From Todiramphus chloris collaris (taxonomy: Eukaryota > Chordata > Aves > Coraciiformes > Alcedinidae): DNA of 64,000 nucleotides. Made by a program: the position numbers and the translations under genes. The stretch lies in assembly GCA_025345505.1 (NCBI GenBank), contig JANVCC010000073.1, positions 1,537,843-1,601,842 of the forward strand, read 5' to 3'. This document shows positions 40,984 through 54,020 of this stretch, in pieces. Numbering within the stretch: the stretch's first letter is position 1; every line of letters starts with the position of its first letter. Under the pieces are notes generated by a model. It was not told the DNA's origin, made no database searches, and saw only the letters and a program-made list of their open reading frames with translations.

Positions 40984-42096
40984 GGTCCAGGCACGGTGAG
41001 GATGTTTGATCCTCCCGTCAGCCAGCTTGACTGGCAGGCAGCTGAACACGAAGGAGGAGTTCCAGCCATCGGCAGGTATCTGTGAAGAGCAGCTGTGCAG
41101 AAGAAACTAAAACATCTGCGGGGGGTGCCCCTGCAGATGGGGGGGTGAAGGCTCTAGGTTGTTAGTTGCTAATTCAATGGTGAAACCCAAAAAGGGCTCA
41201 ATTCAGAGTCCGTGTGCTCTCCTCTGGACAGGGAACAGGTTTAGCCTGCTCCTCCAGCCACACAGCTCTGCAAGATGCTATAGGCCATACCCAGTGCCCA
41301 GTTTCTCCCTCCTGTAACTGCAGGGGGTGTAAATTTGGCCCACAAGCAAAACCTTCAGAGCTGAAGTTCCACCCCTCTTCCTCCCCCCGTGGCCTTTCAG
41401 TAGCCCAGTTTCTAAGCCCCCAGGAGCAAAGCGGTGAGAGCAGCAGCTCCGAGTGCCGTGTCTGCAGCAGGGTTCCCCATCTCTCCCCGCTGTGAGCTCC
41501 TTGGAACTGCAGTAGCCCTTGGCTCTCTGCTTCGTGGCCAGCGTGGCTGGGCTTGAGGTGGACCGAGGCATCCAAACTCCACCGATGCTCCGCTAAACAC
41601 AGGGAACGAAAATAGCATTTCCAGAGAAACGCTTTCAGCTCCAGTCCTCCCCCACTCGCATCCCACACTGCAGCTCCACGGAGCTGGCAGAGATGAATCA
41701 AACGTCTCTTTCCAAACTCAGGAGACAGACACTGCTGAATAATTTGGCAGGAATCTGCCGACCTCCCCAGCACAGCTGTCCTTGTGCGAGGAGGAGTTAC
41801 GTAAACCGATAGCGCAGGGATTTCGGCTCCCCGGGGCAGCTCGGGATGATTTGACCCATCCCAGGAAGGTTGCGGTCGGAAGCGAGCGGCCGGGTTTGTG
41901 TTGCGGAGGGGGAGTTGCAGCCCCCTGTTTCTAACGGGGCCCAGCCCTCGTCACCTTTGCAGGTCGTGCTGTGCAGACCCCCCCCCTTTCCCTGCTCCTA
42001 ACGGCCGGCTCAGCCCAAACGGGTGTCTGACCAAGCGATGGCAGAGCTCACAGGCAACTGCCATCCAACTGCTTAGCAGGGCTTAGATTTATTTTC

Positions 42097-42631
42097 ATGG
42101 AATCCCAGCATGGTGGGATGGGAAGGGACCTCTGGAGATGCTCTGGTGCCACCCCCTGCTCCATCCAGCAGGGGCACCCAGAGCAGGGGCCCAGCAGTGC
42201 AGGGTCCAGCCGGGGTGGGAATCTCTCCAGAGAAGGAGACTCCACAGCCTCTCTGGGCAGCCTGGCACAGGCTCCCACACCCTCACACCAAACTTGCTCC
42301 TTCTGTTTAGATGGAGCCTCTGGGGTTCCATTTTTTACCCATTTCCCCTTGTCCTGTCATTGGGCACCCCTGAGCAGAGTCTGTCCCCATCCTCTTGCCC
42401 CCTGGGGCCCTTTAGCTCTTGCTCAGCATTGCTCAGCTCCCCTCTCAGGCTGCTCTTCTCCAGCTGCACAGCCCCAGGCTCTCAGCCTGTCCCCAGCACA
42501 GAGATGCTCCAGCCCCTCTACATCTTCATAGCCTCCACTGGACTCTCTCCAGTAGTTCCTTGTCTCTCTTGAACTGGGGAGCCCAGAACTGGCCACAGCA
42601 TTCCAGCTGTGGCCTCACTAGGGCAGAGTAG
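42097..42631 (-). mobile_element. CR1 LINE, long inverted 3' fragment
   Basis: It starts at ATGGAATCCCAGCATGG, includes CATCCAGCAGGGGCACCCAG and CTCTGGGCAGCCTGGCACAG, and extends to the GCCTCACTAGGGCAGAGTAG segment. It pairs in subgroup with the sense copy at 12510. Confidence 0.92.
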
Positions 42632-42642
42632 ATGCCATCTAT

Positions 42643-42665
42643 TGTGTGTGTATATATATATGTGT
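42643..42665. repeat. (TG)n(TA)n microsatellite
   Basis: A TGTGTGTG run followed by TATATATATA, directly after the CR1 at 42097-42631. Confidence 0.8.
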
Positions 42666-43560
42666 CTTTGAAGAAAATAAGTCATCAGAGTAGATGATTA
42701 TTTTCTGATATCAAGAGCATTTAGGACAAGAAGGTTTAGAAGGGTTTACTGAGTTTCAGGGTCTCATTTGGACAGAGCTGAGGCTGAGTTTTGCAATGCT
42801 CTCGGGCTCGGGGGAGGTCGAGGAGAATAACAGCCTCATCTTAAAAACCAGCCTGCAGTAGGGTTAAGTCAAACGAAGAAATGCTACGGAAAAAGCGTGT
42901 CCTTGGTGTTCATCAAAAGCAGGCTCGGCTGCTTTCTTCAAAGGGTCGCTTTAAGGTAAATTAGATTTTAAAAATGTAGGCTCTGAATCTTTTTTTAAAA
43001 AGCCAAAGAACGTTGAAAGCCCTTATGACTAAAGATACCCAAAGACATGGCAAAGTGGCAGCGTGCCACGCGCTCATTGCTCACGGCAGGCTGGGCACAG
43101 CGACGAGAGCGAGCGGGCAGGCAGGAAAATCAGGACAAAATTCGGGAGCAAACGGAAGAATTCTGCTCACTCCTCCTGCTGCCTCCCTTCTGCTCTGCGG
43201 TCACTGCCCAGGTCAGTGAGAAATCATCAGAGAGGGGCTGACACCCACACCGTAGAGCAAAGGGCAGCTCAGCCTTCTCCAAAGCTCTGCCTTTTCCGGA
43301 TCCTGCTGCGTGCAGCTGCTGCTGTTTGGGTGCAGTTGTTACATGCTCAGGTTTAGACTTTTCCCCATTTCAGCATCACTTATTGACTGGTCACCAACTC
43401 TTTCAACCTTGACCAGTCACCAAGCTGTAGAGCTTGCCTGTGGGAGGGTCTCTCTCCAGCCTCATCCTTGGATCCCCATTCTCCTTGGATAACCTGATGA
43501 ACAAACTCATCATCCTCCAGGAAAAATATTCTGCAGGGATCGCTGCTTTTCATACTGAAA

Positions 43561-43678
43561 CTGCCCGGGGCTCTGAGCACCCTGCTCTAGGTGCAGATGG
43601 CCCTGCTCCCTGCAGGGGGTTGGACCAGATGAGCTTGACACGTCCCTTCCCACCCAAACCAGTCTGGGATTCCTGTCT
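43561..43678 (+). mobile_element. CR1 LINE, short 3' end
   Basis: It contains GCACCCTGCTCTAGGTGCAG and GGTTGGACCAGATGAGCTTG, ending near TGGGATTCCTG. It is about 115 bp. Confidence 0.9.
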
Positions 43679-43904
43679 CTCAGGCTGCCCTTTGCTTCCC
43701 AGGGTGGGCCGGGGGGGTCTGTGCCGTGCCTGCTGCCTGCACAGCCTCCTCTCTGCCTCCCCCCAAACCCCAAAGCGTGTGTAACGTGTGAAGCTCTCCT
43801 TACAAAGCTTGGAGCTGTTACAAGATCCACCATCCAAGGTTTTTCAACGTGCCTTTCCGTGATCACTTATTTACAGCTCCCAGTTGCCCTGTAAAAACCA
43901 GCAA

Positions 43905-43990
43905 ATACCATTATCCCGTTAGAAAGATGGGGAAGGGCTGAGGCTTCACCCAAAGGTTGCAGCCAGTCCCTGCCAGCCTCGGGAGCTGAC
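43905..43990 (-). mobile_element. MIR-like ancient fragment
   Basis: CCATTATCCCGTTAGAAAGA, GGGGAAGGGCTGAGGC and CACCCAAAGGTTGCAGCCAG match the reverse-complemented MIR core order. It is weak. Confidence 0.4.
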
Positions 43991-44806
43991 GGCGCCGTGC
44001 GCTCGGGGCGTGCGATTCCTCCCCGAGTCACTTGGAGGTGGCTTTGCCTTTGGGAGGCGCAGGAGTTTGATGACCGGGAGGACCGATAACCTACATACGC
44101 GAGGAGAAACTCGTGACGGATTATTCTGTGCTTGGCCTCCTTTGTGTTGTCAGCTCGTAAGGGGGATCTAATGACTCACGCCTGGAAGTGGCTCTTTCTC
44201 CACTTGTGTTTTACAGATGATTTGTTTTACGCATGAGAAGCAGAGTGTGACCGAGCGTAGAGTAAACCTTAGCACTTGGAAAAAAAAAAAAACCAACCCA
44301 AAACCATGCCATCCTGAAGTCATAACCCTTGCTTGAGACCTTCCCCACCCATTCTTGCGTGCCACCCACTAACAAATGAACGGGAGGAGGTTCTGAAATG
44401 CACAGAAAGCTAATGGGAACCTGCAACGCGTACCGGGACAGGTCCTCTCAGGGGGGGACATTTCCACCTCCTGTGCTGCTTGAGCCATGGAACAGCTTTT
44501 AATTCTGGGGCTGTGTGGCACTAGCCATCGCCTGCCCAGGCGGGTTGCCCTCCTTGTGCCAAGATGTTACTGCTTCTGCAGCATCGCGGGAGGGTTTGGT
44601 TCTTCCAGGGACTTGCACGACCACAGCGTGCAAAGGCAGTGCCGGGGGCACTTGTGTCAGAGAAAAAAAAGGATTGATTAAAGCTAGAGAGCAGGAAACA
44701 GCACTAAAGACAAGTGCAAGTCAATTCAGCAGTAGGAGTTATCGGGCAGGCTGATTTAGGTGCCTGTAGCCACTGCAGAAGTCACTGTGGACACCCGCAT
44801 CCCAGC

Positions 44807-44870
44807 CTCAGACCTTGGGCTTTTCCAGAGTTCAGCCTCAGTTTCCATATGATGGTCTCAAATGAGGTAT
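44807..44870 (+). mobile_element. MIR-like ancient fragment
   Basis: GACCTTGGGC, then CAGCCTCAGTTTCC and ATGATGGTCTCAAATGAGGT resemble the sense MIR core. It is short. Confidence 0.4.
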
Positions 44871-45540
44871 TTTTTTCTTTTTAGTGGGTTTTTTGGTTTT
44901 TTTTTCTTCCAAGCACAGCTAGAGAAAGGCACCTGCCCACCTTGAGTGGGGTGGAGGGAGAAGTGGGGCTGTTTCAGTCGGCGTGGGAGCAGGTCCCACA
45001 GACGGGTACATCCCCCGGCGCGCAGCCGCTACCTCGGGCACAGGCTCTTCAGCTCTAAACCTCCAGCAAAGCCACCGCAGAGAGCAGAGCTGTGGTGGGC
45101 TTACGTAACGTGTCAAAACTTTGGTTTGTGCTCCCATCAAATAGCACTCCTTTTTTTTTTTTTTCCTCCACCCTTTATTGTTTTTTTTTTTGGGCTTCGT
45201 CTTTTCCTTGCGAATCCTTCGTACGTATTACGTGAACAGACTGCAGAGCCTCGTTCAGAAGAGCTTAATTAACCTCAGCGAGGGAAAGAAAAGGAAACCA
45301 TGGGAGCTGTAGGGTAAAAAAAAGATCGTATTTAGACAAATAAGTGCAGCTGACCCAGATGCATCCATTTCCTTCAGAGCCAGGCGCTCTCTGCAGAGGC
45401 TGCTGGTTTCTGTCCCGGCTCCTCCTGCATTGCTGTCCCGGGATGAGCCTTGGGGCTTCTTCCCACCCCAGCCCCGAAGCCTGTGCTGATCCCACCAGCT
45501 CTCGGCCCATTTTCTCCTCCAGCTGTCACCTTTCTCTTAG

Positions 45541-45745
45541 ACATCACCAAAATGCGGAGCTGGGAAGGAGCCTGGGAGATCAGCTATTCCCTCCGCGGGA
45601 TTAAGTAGGCTGAGAGTGGATGTTTGTCTAACCTTCTTCTTGAAAATCCCCAAGGAATGCTTGTCCCGAGACTTCCCTATTTAGGCTTGTTTTTAACTAC
45701 TCTTGTAGCTGCAAAGACTCAGCTCCCAGTAGCTAATCCTGTTCT
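45541..45745 (-). mobile_element. Decayed older CR1-type fragment
   Basis: The order GGAGCCTGGGAGATCAGC, GGATGTTTGTCTAACCTTC and TTGAAAATCCCCAAGGAATG, then a CTATTTAGGCTTGTTTTTAA segment, resembles the old CR1 consensus common in turtles and birds. It is strongly diverged. Confidence 0.55.
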
Positions 45746-46200
45746 CCCCCGTGGTAAATGAAGCCCAGCCACCATCCAAAGGGAGAACAATTGATGAGCA
45801 GCCTCCTTCAAGCAGAAGCAGCTCCCGCGTGCTGGCACAGCAACAGCACGTGCCTTTTTAGTGCCAGTTCCAGCACGGTGCAGAGCAGTGATGGCATTGG
45901 GAGTAGAAAGAAGCAACTTTCTAAGTTAGGAGGAAACACACAAGATCTTCTGTTGCCTGTCCAGCCTGAAGTACCTTCCCTTATGTTTTGGACAGCATCA
46001 CTGCTCGGTCTCCATGCTGTAGGAAGGTATTTGTGCAATACATTAGTTAGTGGATTGGGTTTTTTTGCCCCCCTCTAGAGCGTTTCGAGGGAAGGAACCA
46101 GGTTTTAAGGACTACAAGATTCTGGGCAGTGCCCTCTCAGGATAGTTTGTGGTGTCTGGCAGATCCGTGAGCAGGTTTGCTAATAAAAGCTATGATGTGC

Positions 46201-46386
46201 CACTGGTGAGACACTGGAATGGGTTACCCAGAGAGGCTGTGGACACCTCGTCCCTGGAATTGTTCAGGACCGGGTTGGATGAGGCTCCAAGCACCCTGCT
46301 CTAGTGGGAGGTGTCCCTGCCCATGGCAGGGGGGTTGGAATGAGATGATCTGTAAGGTCCCTTCCAATTCAAGCCATTCTGTGATT
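46201..46386 (+). mobile_element. CR1 LINE, 3' fragment
   Basis: It has GAGACACTGGAATGGGTTAC, CTCTAGTGGGAGGTGTCCCT and GAATGAGATGATCTGTAAGG, ending in CATTCTGTGATT. It belongs to the same subgroup as 8345 and 13984. Confidence 0.93.
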
Positions 46387-47205
46387 TATTTTCCAAGATT
46401 AATGGTTTATTTAAATACCTCCTGCTTATCTCTAAAAACAACTCACTGCTAAACCTCATTTGAGGAAGCAAATGCTGTACATTGATTTTATTTTCCCTCA
46501 TAAATGAATCCTTTGACACAGCATTTATCTTCAGGGCACTCTCAAAAATCAAAAAGTATTTAAGTTCAGTTAATTGAAAACATGTAAATATTGGATCTTG
46601 AGAGTGGGTAGAGGAAGGAAATCTTGATTGTGTGCTGCTAAATTTGGCTTTTTTTTAATATGTATGACTTGTAACTTGAGCCACCTCATGTGGTCATGAC
46701 TATATAATTAACATTCTGTTTTCTGATGTTCATTTTTTGTTGTCTGTTCCTATAAAGATAGAAGGATGTGAGGCCAGTGCTCCTCCTACACCAGCAGAGA
46801 TCGGGAACAGTTCTAGCAAAGGCAGTACAAAATTTGATGGCCAAAGCCAAAATTAAGTGTGAAGAGGGGAAAGGAGGAAAAGAGGAAATTACCTGGTTTT
46901 CACTACAGCTTATCAGCATCCACAGTTTCGCAGCTACGACTGAGCAGTTGCCACAATACATCTCAAAACACTATATTTTTTTTTTAGTGCCAGCTCCCAC
47001 TGTCTCCCAGTTGCTGTGGAGGCAGGAAGGATCTCCATGGTCTGGCAGGAGGGGTCACGGCTGCTGCCAGCACGCAGCAGAGAGTCAGCCAGCCACCGAG
47101 CTGGGGGGGGTCGCAGATGAGTTCTGGAAAGTTAGTAATGAAGATTATTTTACTTTTCCCTTCCTAATGTGGAGAAATGAGCTGTTGCTGGAAAATAAGG
47201 GGTAG

Positions 47206-47736
47206 GAATCATAGAATCATGGGATGGTTTGGGTGGGCAGGGACCTTTCAAGCTCCTCTGGTCCAACCCCCTGCAGGGAGCAGGGCCATCTGCACCTAGA
47301 GCAGGGTGCTCAGAGCCCCGGGCAACCTCCCCTGCAATGGTGCCAGGGATGGGGCAGCCACCACCTCTCTGGGCAGCCTGGCACAGGCTCTCCCCACCCT
47401 CAGCATCAACAGTTTCTCCCTTCTCTCCAGTCTGCATCTCCCTCTTTCAGTTTAAACCCATCCCCCCTTGTCCTGTCCCAACAGGCCCTGCTCAAAACTC
47501 TGTCCCCATCTTTCTGCCAGGCCCCTTGAAGCCCTGACAGGCCCCCAGAAGGTCTCCCCTTGGGGAGCCTTCTCCTCTGCAGGCTGAACCCCCCCAGCTC
47601 TCCCAGCCTGGCTCCCAGCAGAGGGGTTCCAGCCCTCCCAGCATCACTGGGGCTCCTCTGGCCCCGCTCCACCAGGTCCCTGTCCCAGAGCCCTGGGAGC
47701 AGAGGAGCAGGATCCCCCCCTCCCCTGCTGGACCTT
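47206..47736 (-). mobile_element. CR1 LINE, long inverted 3' fragment
   Basis: It starts GAATCATAGAATCATGGG and runs through CAGGGAGCAGGGCCATCTGC, GGCAGCCTGGCACAGGCTC and GCAGGCTGAACCCCCCCAG to the CCTGCTGGACCTTGATCTC end. It is about 530 bp and well preserved. Confidence 0.94.
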
Positions 47737-48311
47737 GATCTCTAATCAACTTAGAAAGGAGACGAGTATGACCAGGTTTGGTTGTAAAGATTCAAAACAT
47801 CAAGGAAGGAAAAAGGAAAAATTTCAGCTGGATCAAGAGGTTAAAACCAGGGCGTAATGGGACAGAGATGAGTTAGGAGTTCTTTCAGCTGAGAGTCAGG
47901 GTCATTTTCTCTCCAGTGAGATGAATATGAATGGGAAATGGGTTCTAAGGAGCAGGGTCAGGGACCCATCTCCCCTGACTCTGAGAATGTGCTTGGAAAA
48001 CAGATTATTGCCCCTGCCAGACGTGCCCGAGCTCATTTCTCAAGATTCATGTTTCTATGTGGCCTCGTCTGCAGCACCCGAATCCCATCAGGAACAGAAC
48101 TTCCCACCATGGAAGATGATTCGTAGTTTGTTCTTTTACCTGTGATCTACCCTGTTTGTTTAGCCCGCAGCAAATGTATTCACAGCAGACGAGGCTTTTG
48201 AAGAATGTGACCAGGTTTCACCGTTCCTTCTGCCTTTTCTTCAGCCCTCCCATGAGTCCCCTGCTCTGTACCTATCTTGCGATCACCCCGTGTCTCCTTT
48301 TCTCTCTGTAG

Positions 48312-48555
48312 GATCTGATACGAAGAGATATTCTGTACTACAAAGGCCGCATAGACATGGATAAATACGAGGTGGTGGATATAGAAGACGGGAGGGACGA
48401 TGACTTCAACGTCAGCATGAAGAATGCCTTCAAGCTTCACAACAAGGAGACGGAGGAAATGCACTTATTCTTCGCCAAGAAACTGGAGGAGAAGTTACGG
48501 TGGCTTAGAGCTTTCAGAGAAGAAAGGAAGATGGTAAAAGAAGATGAAAAGATAG
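48312..48555 (+). CDS. ARHGEF9: ARHGEF9 exon 8: second half of PH domain
   Basis: This exon encodes residues 353-433 plus the first base of codon 434 ([18 protein letters not shown] to EDEKI). It completes the PH sandwich and its capping helix, where [15 protein letters not shown] carries the nearly invariant PH tryptophan. The following charged segment (KMVKEDEK) links to the tail. The acceptor is ctgtag ending at 48311, behind a strong pyrimidine tract, and the donor is gtgagg at 48556. Length is 244 bp, phase 0 to 1. Compared with remembered mammalian sequence it has EEMHLF for EEIHLF and MVKED for MVQED, both conservative. Confidence 0.96.
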
Positions 48556-49359
<804 letters not shown>

Positions 49360-49859
49360 TGAGGGTGGAGCGGGCTGGGCTGAATCCTGCTGGGTTAGGA
49401 TCCGGCGTCCCCCTTGAACTTCCCCCCTCCCCTTTCTCTTTTATTTTTTATATCAAATACCATTTGTGCTTTGTATCCTTTCTTAATGTATCTGTGGGCC
49501 AAATTAATCTCTGGTCTAACGCGGTCGAAGCCAGCGGAATTTCACCAGAGATGAATTTGATGTCGTTGTCTCCAGTCTGATGTCCAGAAGCTGTCCCCCC
49601 CGGGGGGGCAGAACTCTTATCTCGCTTGTTTATCTCAGGCTGAAATGGGAGTGAGTGCGGAGATGTGTAGGGGTTCTGCTGATTCCCAGAGTCTCCCAGT
49701 AGCAAAGAAAGAAAAGCGGCTAAAATACCGGAGGTGGCGAGGGACCCGCTCCTGGAAAAGGGGACGCTCGTGTTTCCTGGGGCTACCTCTAACTTTTGAC
49801 ACGCAGCAGAGTAGCGTCAGCCCTAGGAAGGGAAGTACCTTAGTCCAGACCTTCTCTCT

Positions 49860-50110
49860 CTCCGACGTCAGACGCATCTCCCCAGCCGGGCAGGCTCCGG
49901 CCGGCCGAGGAACGCCGCGCTCGACGTCACCCGGACCCTCCCCGCGCAGCCAGCCTTAGCGAGCGCTCGCAGCGTAACTCTGGCAGCTGCGGGTGCTGGG
50001 AGGCTAAAAGAGGGAGGGAAGATCAGAGAGGACCTTTTCCAAAGCCTCGCCAAGTCGTAGACAGTAGCGCTCGGTTGCCGAAGTACCGCGGCACCGCTGG
50101 GCCTCTCGGT
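49860..50110. other. CpG-rich block in intron 9
   Basis: CpG dinucleotides are dense (for example CCGGCCGGCCGAGG, GAACGCCGCGCTCGACGTC) compared with flanking intron. It could be an internal CpG island or alternative promoter. No exon was recognised. Confidence 0.4.
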
Positions 50111-50637
50111 GGGTTTTGAGGGAACTCATCACTTCTTGGCTACGGTCAGGTCCAGGCAGATCCCTCCCCGCTCTGCACGGGCACTGGGTTGGGTTTTTTT
50201 TGCTAAAGTGGAAGGAGCTCTTTGCTTTCTGCCTCGCCTGTCGTCTGCTGGCTTTGCTGGTCCAGTAGTGGTTTGCTAAGGCCAACTGTAAACTCCTTGG
50301 TTTGCTGTGTCTCTTCCATTGTCATGAGTTTTCTCTCCACGGATTTCCTCTGTTGTCTTCTGAGACGTTCTCTAAAACCTCTCCTGGCCAGATGTTCTAA
50401 GCTCAGGGTGCACACACCCCCCGCGACGCGGGCCGAGGGCCGAGTACCTCCCACCGTGTCGGTGTGGTTGGGGCCGCAGCGGTCCCTGGCCCCCGCTGGG
50501 TTCTGCAGGTCCAGCCCTCCCCACCAGCACGCTTGGCCCGGCCACGGAGATGATGGGCAACGAGCGATAACTCACTTGCACGATGGCCGTGACAAAGCCA
50601 CTGGAAATTGTTGTTATTTGCTGTCCGCTCAATTACA

Positions 50638-50667
50638 TTATTAATTAATGTACCGATTAATTAATAA
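50638..50667. repeat. Perfect 12-bp inverted repeat rich in TAATTA
   Basis: Arms TTATTAATTAAT (50638-50649) and ATTAATTAATAA (50656-50667) are separated by GTACCG. Confidence 0.85.
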
Positions 50668-51980
50668 TAATCGCACCATGCGGTTGTTAAGTGGCGCGGT
50701 TCAGAGGTGCCTGAGCGTGCCCACCAGTATTCCCACTTCAGTCACTGGGCTTGGATCCCGACACGTACGACGTGCCAGACCGTACTTACAATTGCTCTCG
50801 TGTTTGCTCTCTTTTCTCTTTCTCTCTCTTTCTCTCTGAGATGAAAAGGAGGGGCTGTTACCTTAGACTTACTCTCTGACTATAAAATTAATCAGCAATT
50901 AAACACCAGTCAGCATTTCTTTTATGAAGGAGGGGCTTAGGGTATAGAACGCTGGCAGTTCTTTTTGGGAGCTGAAGTCCTCGGGATGGGCAGAGGTTCC
51001 GTCAGAGCCCAAGCGCCAAGTTGAGCAGAGCCTGGTTGCTTTTAAGGCCTGAAACCTGAAAAACAAGAAATCAGTGGCTCTGTTCCTTTTGTCCTGCGTT
51101 GTGGTAATCACAAGCCAGTCTTAGATTGATTTAATTAAGTACCAGCAAGTGAAGATTTTGCCGATAACGCGTAGTTTTCATACGCTGGGCTTCGCTTTGT
51201 GCCCACGACCCAGAGAGGCAGGAGGCTGTGCGAGCAGGGAGCTGCTGGCATCGCTCCGAAGAGGGAGGTAGGAGGAAGTTCCCAAGAGGTGGCTTTTAGT
51301 GACTTGATTTTTATTTTTTATGGAGTTTTTTGCCTCTTGCCGTGCGCGTTTTACGTACCTCGCCAAGGATTCTTCTCTTTGGCGGGCCCTGGGGGGCTAC
51401 GGGGGATGCCTGTGCCAGGAGGCTGCTGCTGCAGGCACCAGGAGCTGCCCCTGCCCTCCCCGCAGCATGGCACTGGAGGTGGAAGGGGCTTCAGGTTGGT
51501 TTTGGAGCATCGGTGGCACGTGGGAAGCGGCGAAGGAGCTCTTGAGGAGCAGGAACACTTCCCCTGCATTCAACTCTTGACTCGGTTTACGGGCTTTGCC
51601 GGACGGGTCTCGGTGGCTTAATGGCTCAGCAGCCCGATGGGACGTGTCGAGAGCTCTGCTCCTGTGTCAGCAGATCCTATTACAGGCTTGTTTCTAGATT
51701 ATCTCCGTTGTTCCCTCCACCTCTTAAATGGGAAACCACGGTAATTTCCCTGTCACGGAATACTTAGGGACGAGAGAAAAGCCGTGGAGGAGGTGAAATG
51801 GAAAATGCAATCAACTTGGCTAGAGGTGAAGCAGAAAAACATTTTTCAGATTGTATAAAGTGCCACTTCTCTCCTGCACGGTCGTCCCACACCTCCCAGA
51901 AGTATCACTGCAGAGCTGGCTGCCCTGCCTCTGAGAAGGGAACCGTTAAACTACCGCTCGGAGATCAGCTGATAGCAGGG

Positions 51981-52308
51981 GAATCACAGAATCATAGCGT
52001 GCTGGTTGGAAGAGACCTTCAAGATCATCGAGTCCAACCGTTCCCCCAGCAGTGCCAGGGCACCACTGACCCCTGTCCCTCAGCACCACAGCTCCATGGC
52101 TTGGAAACCCCTCCAGGGGTCACAGGGACTCCATCACTGCCCTGGGCAATCTGGGTCAACCCTGGAGGGGAAGAAGTTCTTCCTCAGCTCCAACCTAAAC
52201 CTCCCCTGGGGCAACCTGAGGCCGGTTCCTCTTGTCCTGTCCCTTGTTCCTTGGGAGCAGAGCCCAAACCCCACCCTGGCTCCAACCTCTTGTCAGGGAG
52301 CTGTCAAG
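51981..52308 (-). mobile_element. CR1 LINE, inverted 3' fragment in intron 9
   Basis: It starts GAATCACAGAATCATAGCG, then GGTTGGAAGAGACCTTCAAG, GGCTTGGAAACCCCTCCAGG and CCAACCTAAACCTCCCCTGG. It is well preserved. Confidence 0.94.
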
Positions 52309-53818
52309 AGACAGAAGAAACAACCTTAAAAACCTCCTACTTTTTCTAAACTAATGGGGACTTCATCCAGGCGATGGAGTGAAAACACAGCTCTCCATAT
52401 TGTAAGGTTTTGATCCCCAAATGCGGGTCCTCCACGGGGCACGGAGCATCCCCCTCCCGACACGTGCCAGGCTGCCCCCTGAAGCGTGAAGATGGGCAGG
52501 GTGAGATTTCAGCACCCTACTGGGATTTGCATTGCTTACTGCATCGGGCAAAACCTAACGATATTAGACCAGGTGCCTTGAGAGAGCATTAAACTCATTT
52601 TTGGTCTCCTTTAAGTCCATTAGACGTAAAGTGAACGAGTGGTGTTGGCTCTGCACCGTGCTGACAGGTAGAGAAAAGGGCTGCTGCTGGTTGTTTTTCT
52701 TTTTGCATTGATTGTCTGAGGTTTTTGTCTCTTGGTTGCTGCCCTTTAGCTTCTTTCAGTGTCAGTGTGGTAACTGGGAACAGCATTCAGCGTGGTGTCT
52801 CCTAGAAATACCAAAGTAACAGAGAGATTTCTTTGTCTTGACTTACAAAAACAACAAAAAACCCTTTTGAAGGCCGAGCCAACCCGAGCCTGCGGCTTTT
52901 CTGCCGCTAAGTCCAGGAAACGAGTCTAAAGTTCCCTTGAAAACGGATCCCTTCTGGATCTCCAGAGCATCCTTAACACAAGCCCAGCATTATCCAAGGC
53001 CAGTTTTCCGTTTCTAAGCGTCTGGTCACGGAAGGCTCCATTAGCACTTCGATCCATCAAGTGCTTCTGTTCTGCTGGCCACTTTTAATCTCCCCGCCAG
53101 TGCTCGCAGCGTTCAGAAACGTTCGGTTACTTTTCTGATCCCCAGCTTTGTCCCCACCCAGGACAGAGTCTACACGTAAGGGATCTCTGCTTGTGCTCCT
53201 AGAGGCTGTCAGCTGCGGGGACCAGGGGGAATGGAGGTCCCAGTGCCCAGGAAGGAGACCCCAATCCTAAAGAACCATTTCCCACTTAATGTTCGCATCT
53301 TGGAGAACAAAACATCTGTTTGGATTTCAAGAAGTGAGCTGAGTGTTAGGTGGGGAGGGTTTCCCACCCCAGGAGAGCCAGCCCCTTTGTGCCTTTCTCT
53401 CTGTCCTGTGCTTTCTCCTCTGCCCTGTGCCACAGCTTCACCAAAGCAGATGCCCTCAGCCCAGACAAGTCTTCAGCCTGCTGGTCTGGGACTTGCAGAA
53501 GGATGGAAACATAATCAATCCCACTCACCCCTGCCCTTGAGCTTAGAAGGACACTGACATTAAATCTGCCCGTAAATACTCAGCTATGCAAAGCCAGCAG
53601 GGGTTAAAAGCTCAGCCAGCCTTGAACTGCTTTGGCCTGCAGTAAACCACCCTCTGAATCACTGAATTTCCCTGCTAATTCCTTCCTTTGTGATCACTTG
53701 AGCTCACTATGTCATAAAAACCCCGACCCAGACACCCAACAGCTTTTCTCTGGCTTCTCCTGCTTGTGCACTCAGAGCTCACCCCGGGCAGGCGCGACGA
53801 TGGGATGATGTCCTGTTA

Positions 53819-54020
53819 GCATCCTTCTGCTGACCCACGGTGGGATGATGGCCTGTTANNNNNNNNNNATCCTTCTGCTGACCCACGGTGGGATGATGGC
53901 CTATTAGCATCCTTCTGCTGATGGGCATCCCAGGGAACAGCAGCATCCTTCTGCTGACCGACGGTGGGATGATGGCCTATTAGCATCCTTCTGCTGATGG
54001 GCTTCCCAGGGAACAACAGC
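53819..54020. repeat. Minisatellite of alternating 40- and 36-bp units, with assembly gap
   Basis: Each unit starts GCATCCTTCTGCTGA. The 40-bp type continues CCCACGGTGGGATGATGG; the 36-bp type continues TGGGCATCCCAGGGAACAGC. Starts are clear at 53819, 53907, 53943 and 53983, giving a 76-bp higher-order period at the right side. A 10-N run at 53859-53868 begins exactly at a unit border. Confidence 0.92.
53859..53868. other. Assembly gap (10 N)
   Basis: Ten N bases lie inside the minisatellite. The true missing length is unknown and the array was probably collapsed. Confidence 0.97.

Noticed and set aside
41198-41773. Open frame of 191 codons on the minus strand
   Set aside because: No recognisable domain, it lies in GC-rich intron where stop codons are rare, and overlapping frames are open too. 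It is most likely chance.
53819-54020. Repeat array resembling a CRISPR at first glance
   Set aside because: Units are directly adjacent with no unique spacers, and the genome is vertebrate. It is a minisatellite.
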